Source of the DNA: Anaerolineae bacterium
GTDB lineage: Bacteria > Chloroflexota > Anaerolineae > Aggregatilineales > UBA2796
Direction: 5' to 3'
DNA: 64,000 bases
Assembly (NCBI GenBank): GCA_025055255.1
Contig: JANWYI010000015.1
Coordinates: 4,996 to 68,995, forward strand
In this document: positions 58,850 to 64,000 of the stretch, piece after piece
Numbering within the stretch: the first letter of the stretch is position 1
Layout: every line of letters begins with the position of its first letter
Position numbers and translations under genes: made by a program
Notes under the pieces: generated by a model
What the model was told of the DNA's origin: nothing
Database searches by the model: none
Seen by the model: only the letters and a program-made list of their open reading frames with translations

Positions 58850-60301
58850 ATGGGCATCATAATTCTCGGACTCGGTCCAGGCGACCCTGAGCTGCTAACA
58901 CGGCGCGCCTGGCGCATCCTGAGCGAAGCTGAGGAAGTCTACTTGCGCACGGCACGCCATCCAAACGTGGCAGAGCTACCTATTCGGACGCTGCACAGTT
59001 TCGACGCTTGGTACGACGCTGCTGAGGATTTTGACACGCTCTATCAGCGCATTGCTGAGAAAATCTTGCAGCTCGGAGAGCGTCCGCAAGGTGTGGTGTA
59101 TGCAGTGCCGGGACATCCGCTAGTTGGTGAGCAAACTGTGACGCTGATCATGCAACTCGCGCGCGCGCGTAACGTGCCTGTTGAGGTCGTAGACGGTTTG
59201 AGCTTCATCGAGCCGCTGCTCAGCGCACTCAGTGTGGATGCGCTAGATGGCATTCAAATCCATGATGCAGAAAACATCGCGCACATGCATCATCCGCCGC
59301 TCAATCCTGATGTACCAGCCCTCCTCGCGCAACTCTACAGCAGCGCTATTGCCAGTGATGTAAAGTTGACGCTCGCCAATCAGTATCCTGAGACGCATGA
59401 AGTGATCTTAGTGCATAGCGCAGGCACAGCATCGCAGCGTCTTGAGCGCGTGCCGCTCTATGCGTTAGATCGGCAAGCTGTGGATCATCTGACGTCACTG
59501 TTCGTGCCACCGATTCAGCCGAAGGGCAGCTTTGAATACTTTCAAGAAATTATGGCACACTTGCGCTCGCCCGAAGGTTGCCCTTGGGATCGCAAGCAGA
59601 CGCATGAGTCGCTGCGTCCATACTTGCTTGAAGAGACTTACGAAGTGCTAGAGGCACTTGATAGCGGCGATCTTGAGCTGCTCAAGCGCGAGTTAGGCGA
59701 CTTGCTGCTACAAATCGTCTTCCATGCCCAAATCGCTGTTGAGAGCGGCGAGTTCAGCATGGCAGACGTGATCGCGCACGTCTGCCAGAAGCTGATCAGG
59801 CGGCATCCGCACGTCTGGGGCAACGTCAAAGCAGATGACCCAGAGCAAGTTCATGCCAACTGGGATCAAATCAAGCGCCAAGAGCGTGCCGCCGAAGGTC
59901 GAGCAGAGAGTCCGCCTTCAGCGCTAGACGGCGTGCCGAAGGCACTGCCTGCTCTGGCTGCTGCAGCTGCGATCCACGCGCGTGCAGCGCGCGTCGGCTT
60001 TGAGTGGGAACGCCTTGAGGATGTGATCGCCAAAGTGCGCGAAGAGCTTGACGAGTTGTTAGAAGCTACAGAGGCTGACAGTCGCCGTGAGGAGTTTGGC
60101 GATTTGCTGAGCAGCTTGGTCAACTTGGCGCGCTGGTATGAGGTCGATCCTGAGGCTGCACTGCGCGAGAACACGCTCAAGTTTGTACGCCGCTTTCAGT
60201 ACATTGAGCAGCAAGCCGCTCAGCAAGGCAAAGCTCTCCAGAGCATGACGCTTGCTGAGATGGACGCGCTCTGGAACGCTGCTAAGGCTGCAGGCTTGTA
60301 G
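58850..60301 (+). CDS. mazG: Tetrapyrrole methylase-like/MazG nucleotide pyrophosphohydrolase (YabN-like)
   Basis: GIIILGLGPGDPELLTRRAW N-domain; MAHLRSPEGCPWDRKQTHESLRPYLLEETYEVLEALD MazG. Confidence 0.94.
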   Translation: MGIIILGLGPGDPELLTRRAWRILSEAEEVYLRTARHPNVAELPIRTLHSFDAWYDAAEDFDTLYQRIAEKILQLGERPQGVVYAVPGHPLVGEQTVTLIMQLARARNVPVEVVDGLSFIEPLLSALSVDALDGIQIHDAENIAHMHHPPLNPDVPALLAQLYSSAIASDVKLTLANQYPETHEVILVHSAGTASQRLERVPLYALDRQAVDHLTSLFVPPIQPKGSFEYFQEIMAHLRSPEGCPWDRKQTHESLRPYLLEETYEVLEALDSGDLELLKRELGDLLLQIVFHAQIAVESGEFSMADVIAHVCQKLIRRHPHVWGNVKADDPEQVHANWDQIKRQERAAEGRAESPPSALDGVPKALPALAAAAAIHARAARVGFEWERLEDVIAKVREELDELLEATEADSRREEFGDLLSSLVNLARWYEVDPEAALRENTLKFVRRFQYIEQQAAQQGKALQSMTLAEMDALWNAAKAAGL

Positions 60302-60334
60302 CTTAGAACGCCAAGGTGCTAAAGCCAACTCGGC

Positions 60335-60760
60335 TTAGCGCCGACCCGGCGTCTCAATTGAGCCAAACCAGCCCATTTCTGTTACGCCGCGCAACAGTAC
60401 GTAGACCATGCCGATGCCGACTGCCAAAATGCCCCAAATGCGCGATTTCTCAGTCTTGGTGATTGCTACGGCGAGTAGTGGCAACGAAAAGACGCCTACA
60501 CGCAAGAAAAGTGTGATCAGCTCGTTGTTGCGGAAGAGTGCGCCTGGTACATTGCCTGTCGCTACTTTGTCAATCACTGCCAGCATCATAGCGCCCACCA
60601 AGAAAAATTGCACAGGCAGCTGCGGACGGCGCTGTCTGAAGAGCATGATCAGACACAGGAAGAAGACTGAGTACAGCGAAATACCCCAGAGCAAGGTAAA
60701 AGGATCGTTCGAAATTGGATTCAGGTTCTGCAAAAAGCGCTCAAGCGTCAGGTTACCCAT
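60335..60760 (-). CDS. Small multi-TM hypothetical protein
   Basis: Four or so hydrophobic helices; start MGNLTLERF at 60760 with SD. Confidence 0.65.
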   Translation of the reverse strand: MGNLTLERFLQNLNPISNDPFTLLWGISLYSVFFLCLIMLFRQRRPQLPVQFFLVGAMMLAVIDKVATGNVPGALFRNNELITLFLRVGVFSLPLLAVAITKTEKSRIWGILAVGIGMVYVLLRGVTEMGWFGSIETPGRR

Positions 60761-60804
60761 GATGAATAAGGACTCCTTGCTGAAATGATGACAGTGTCTT
60801 CCCA

Positions 60805-60813
60805 ATTGTACCA
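60805..60813 (-). promoter_or_regulatory. Candidate extended -10 TGGTACAAT
   Basis: 45 nt upstream of the ATG at 60760. Confidence 0.5.
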
Positions 60814-60876
60814 CAATGATGAATCGCTAGGCACCACTGCGTTGATCTGGGACGCTACAGCGTGAGCATCGCGGAG

Positions 60877-60911
60877 CTAAAAGGCGCGGTCGCTCAGCAG
60901 CTGACCGCGCC
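60877..60911 (-). terminator. Rho-independent terminator after the DUF2892-like gene
   Basis: 9-bp stem GGCGCGGTC/GACCGCGCC then TTTT on the minus strand. Confidence 0.7.
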
Positions 60912-60931
60912 ACACACCGAATGGCGAAAAG

Positions 60932-61168
60932 CTAGGCTTGGCTGCGCTCCTTAGCGCTGCAAGTGTTGATGCCGAACGGCACATATGCCATGCAACGCCC
61001 TGTCAATGCTGTGCCGATCAGCATGGCGCCGACGATGCCGCCAATGATCGGACCTGAGCCACCTGCAGCAACGCCCACGGCAATTGCCGCAATGCCTAGC
61101 ACTAGACGAATGACGCGATCCACATTTCCAACGTTGCGCTTCATAGCAGACACTCCCTCAGTCTTCAA
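60932..61168 (-). CDS. DUF2892 (YgaP-like TM) domain protein
   Basis: MKRNVGNVDRVIRLVLGIAAIAVG...LTGRCMAYVPFGINTC. Confidence 0.88.
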   Translation of the reverse strand: MKTEGVSAMKRNVGNVDRVIRLVLGIAAIAVGVAAGGSGPIIGGIVGAMLIGTALTGRCMAYVPFGINTCSAKERSQA

Positions 61169-61222
61169 GTCTTAACTTTCAATTGTAAGCAGAACGCTTG
61201 AGTGCGCCAAATCTTACAGCGC

Positions 61223-61921
61223 TCACGTATGCAAATGGCGCACAAAGTTGGCAGTGATGACCTGTGGGCGCGTGATAGCAGAGCCGACCACAACTGCCAA
61301 TGCGCCGCACTCTAGTGCGTAGCGCGCCTGTTGTGGCGTGTTGATGTGACCCTCTGCAATCACTGGCACGTATAGTTGCGTTGCCATTGCACGAATCAGC
61401 TCAAAATTGGGCGTGGCGCTATCAGCCGTCTCTTCTGTGTAGCCGTTCAACGTCGGCGCGACAAAATCGGCGCCGTCGGCTTGTGCCGCAAGCGCCTCAT
61501 CAAGCGTTGCAACGTCTGCTAGAGCAAGCCTACCTTGAGCATGAATTGCAGCGATCAAGTCTGCCACACGCTCACTGTTCGGGCGCGGACGGCGTGTAGC
61601 GTCAAAAGCGACCACTTGCGCGCCTGCTGAGATCACGGCTTGCGCATGCCGCACAGTCGGCGTGATGTAGACACCTTGTGTGCCGTCTTTGTACAGACCG
61701 ATGACTGGCAAGTTGACAGCGCGCCGAATAGCGCGAATATCCTCGACGCCGTTGGCGCGAATGCCTCTGGCGCCGCCCATTTGTGCCGCAATTGCCATGC
61801 GCGCCATGATCTCTGCGCCGTGCAGCGGCTCATTAGGCAAGGCTTGGCAAGAGACGATCAGCTGACCGCGCACTTGTGCAATGAAGGCTTCTTTGTCCAT
61901 AACCTCAGGGAATTGGCTCAT
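61223..61921 (-). CDS. nanE: Putative N-acetylmannosamine-6-phosphate 2-epimerase
   Basis: GQLIVSCQALPNEPLHG, GARGIRANGVEDIRAIRRAVNLPVIGLYK, VIAEGHINTPQQA; start at 61921. Confidence 0.9.
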   Translation of the reverse strand: MSQFPEVMDKEAFIAQVRGQLIVSCQALPNEPLHGAEIMARMAIAAQMGGARGIRANGVEDIRAIRRAVNLPVIGLYKDGTQGVYITPTVRHAQAVISAGAQVVAFDATRRPRPNSERVADLIAAIHAQGRLALADVATLDEALAAQADGADFVAPTLNGYTEETADSATPNFELIRAMATQLYVPVIAEGHINTPQQARYALECGALAVVVGSAITRPQVITANFVRHLHT

Positions 61922-61932
61922 AAAACTTCCTG

Positions 61933-63732
61933 TCAAGCCAGAACGTGCCACGCCGAGTCGAACAGGTTGCACAGCGCTGACCACGTCAAATTAGCTTTCA
62001 GAGCGCTTATATCTAGCGCTGCACCATGCGCGTTTAACTGCTCTGCTAAGGCGCACACATGCGGTAGAGAAATGCTCTCGCCAAGCGGCATATCAGGCGC
62101 AATGTGCAGTGAGTGCCAACGCAGGCTGTCAGGCGCGATCACGTCGTTCACAAGAAGCAATTGCGTGCTATGGAAGTGCGGATGCTCAAGCGGCACGTCA
62201 ACTGCCCAAGCAACTGGCACGCCGTAGCGCACCAGTTGATGTTGCAGCCGCAATACTTGCCACGAGTCGGCGTAAAGCATGTGTGGTGTCAGATGATTGC
62301 GAAGGCAGAAAGCAGCTGTGTGCAGCGCCGCCTCGCCGATTGCCCATTCAGTCGGATGCGTGCGATAGGCGCCGTTGGTCAGGTGCGTTGTGCCAATATT
62401 CTTGCAAGCAGCGAGTAGGTTAGTCGGCTGTTGTGGGATGAGCGCGCCGAGCGGCACTTGGAACGGTCGAGTAGGTGCATAAAGCGACGCCTTCGGATTG
62501 CCGACACATGGATGCAAGTCCATTGCATACCAGCCAATGCCGACGCTATCCCAAAAGTGCCGCGCGCGCGCGCCCTTGTTCGCCTCAGCTGCGATATCTT
62601 GTGCCAAGACGCGCCTCAGCGGCAGGATGCGCCGTGCCTCGCGCAGGTAAGGCAGTTCACTTAAGCCGTCAACTGTGCCCATCACGTCTGGACGCAATTT
62701 CAGTTCGGGGTAGCCTTTGCCGCCATCATCGCGCGGACATTCAGTCTGCAGCCAGTATAGGAAACCGAGCGAGAGCCGTTTTGCCTCATCAAGGTAGCAT
62801 CGGCGCGCCGCTGCATCTGCGTTGAGGATGTCGCCGCTATGATAGTCGTTGCTGACCCAGTTGATCAGCGCCAGGTCGTTGCCGCCAAGTAGTGCGCCGT
62901 CATGAATGCGCCGATACGTCCAGAATGGCAAGTTGTCGCCATTTGACGTGAACATACAGTAAACTGTGGGCTTACCGTCACGACCGAGCGGCGCAAGCGT
63001 ATATGGCTGATGGTCGCGGAAGTATTCGTAGCCTTCGGGCTTAGGAATGGTGTGATCTTCGCCTGCGCAAAACTCAACAACGAACGAATAGGTGAAGCCT
63101 TGAACTTCGTGTGGCTTTGCAACTTCAGGCGCGCCTGATTCGCTCGTCTCAGCACGCGACTCGGCGCCTGTGACGTGCGGCAACTCTGCCAGAGCAATCA
63201 GGTCGCCTGCATCGGTCGCGTCCAGATAGTAGCGCGCCTGAATGGTGCGCTGTTCGCCGTGCCCATTTTCCACGAGTACGCCTTGAATATGTCCGTTGCT
63301 GCGCTGTACACTCACGGGTCGCCAGCAGCGCATGACAGGCAGTGTGTACGGCGTCTCAGCGATCAGCTGGTCGAGCGCCATCACGCCGACCTCAGGCAAA
63401 AAGCACAGCCGACTCACCCAGCCGTTGCCCGGATTGAGCGGTACATCCTCGCCCAGCACGCTGTGCCGCATGAGAGCAGGCGCGCCGTACTCGCGCTGAT
63501 AGATGGCGCGGATGATCTGGCGCAGACGCCGATAGTTAGCTGTGCCGCCGAATGTCTCAATGTACTCATGCTCATCAAAGGCTGAGACGCCTTGCACTGT
63601 GAACTGACCGCCTAGTCGCTCCGTCTCGCTGACTAGGATAGCATCTACGCCAAGCGCGCATGCCGCTAGGTACGCTGCTGTGCCGCCTGTGCTGCCGCCA
63701 ATGATCGCCACATCATACGCACGCTCACTCAT
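61933..63732 (-). CDS. FAD-dependent oxidoreductase (PF12831-like)
   Basis: YDVAIIGGSTGGTAAYLAACALGVDAILVSETERLGGQFTVQGVSAFDEH. Confidence 0.9.
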   Translation of the reverse strand: MSERAYDVAIIGGSTGGTAAYLAACALGVDAILVSETERLGGQFTVQGVSAFDEHEYIETFGGTANYRRLRQIIRAIYQREYGAPALMRHSVLGEDVPLNPGNGWVSRLCFLPEVGVMALDQLIAETPYTLPVMRCWRPVSVQRSNGHIQGVLVENGHGEQRTIQARYYLDATDAGDLIALAELPHVTGAESRAETSESGAPEVAKPHEVQGFTYSFVVEFCAGEDHTIPKPEGYEYFRDHQPYTLAPLGRDGKPTVYCMFTSNGDNLPFWTYRRIHDGALLGGNDLALINWVSNDYHSGDILNADAAARRCYLDEAKRLSLGFLYWLQTECPRDDGGKGYPELKLRPDVMGTVDGLSELPYLREARRILPLRRVLAQDIAAEANKGARARHFWDSVGIGWYAMDLHPCVGNPKASLYAPTRPFQVPLGALIPQQPTNLLAACKNIGTTHLTNGAYRTHPTEWAIGEAALHTAAFCLRNHLTPHMLYADSWQVLRLQHQLVRYGVPVAWAVDVPLEHPHFHSTQLLLVNDVIAPDSLRWHSLHIAPDMPLGESISLPHVCALAEQLNAHGAALDISALKANLTWSALCNLFDSAWHVLA

Positions 63733-64000
63733 AGCGCCTCCAGATCGAAATCCACCTCAAAAGTGCGTTGCCAAGGCAGGCGGACGCTGCCCTTCGCCAC
63801 GCGCCACTGTGCGCCAAGCCATGGCAAGGCGGCAAGGCGCCGATTGAGCGCCCACTCAATGTAGGCGCATGTCTCTGCCTCAACTTGTGGCGTTGCCTCA
63901 GGCACACCAGTATACGTCTCAAGCCATGCGCGCACCTCAGCACGCACGCCTTGTTGATACAGGTAGTCTTCCACAAAACGATGGGCGAGGAAGTACTGCT
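63729..64000 (-). CDS. C-terminal fragment of a CDS extending past the window edge
   Basis: Open frame QYFLAHRFVEDYLYQQGVRAEVRAWLETYTG...DFDLEAL* continues to 64000. Confidence 0.6.
   Translation of the reverse strand, partial: QYFLAHRFVEDYLYQQGVRAEVRAWLETYTGVPEATPQVEAETCAYIEWALNRRLAALPWLGAQWRVAKGSVRLPWQRTFEVDFDLEAL

Noticed and set aside
1-64000. rRNA, tRNA, transposase/IS, prophage or CRISPR elements
   Set aside because: None recognised by eye on either strand; a tRNAscan/Infernal run would be needed to exclude small RNAs.

Overview
The window is a single chromosomal segment, most likely from a Chloroflexota bacterium (inferred from gene content, not proven). It is densely coded and mostly on the minus strand. 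Left to right it holds: a trpF 5' end at the window edge; MBL-fold, DUF192 and LysM proteins; a complex I membrane-arm operon (nuoA-H-J-K-[ABM monooxygenase]-L-M-M-N) without peripheral-arm genes; a decayed DUF427 pseudogene absent from the ORF track; rhodanese, P450, sugar-nucleotide and Mrp genes; an isolated atpC; mnmA; a LacI-regulated glycoside utilisation locus (LacI, ABC transporter, two tandem paralogous GH-like proteins, GH1, plus upstream GH2 beta-mannosidase and PepF); rsmG and gyrA; an AlgJ/AlgI-like acyltransferase pair; a signalling/envelope cluster (TPR membrane protein, penicillin-binding-like protein that has lost all three catalytic motifs, secreted beta-propeller, SDR, FHA, very large Ser/Thr kinase-TPR, ClpC-like ATPase); P5C dehydrogenase; MazG; and NanE plus an FAD oxidoreductase at the right edge. 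The strongest items for follow-up are the motif-less pseudo-PBP and its neighbourhood, the two-NuoM complex I with an unusual NuoL (His-rich loop and apparent lateral-helix extension) and a NuoM lacking the TM7 lysine, the DUF427 pseudogene, the LacI operator array, and a recurrent extended -10 motif (TGnTAnAAT-like) upstream of many genes. No rRNA, tRNA, CRISPR array or transposase was recognised.
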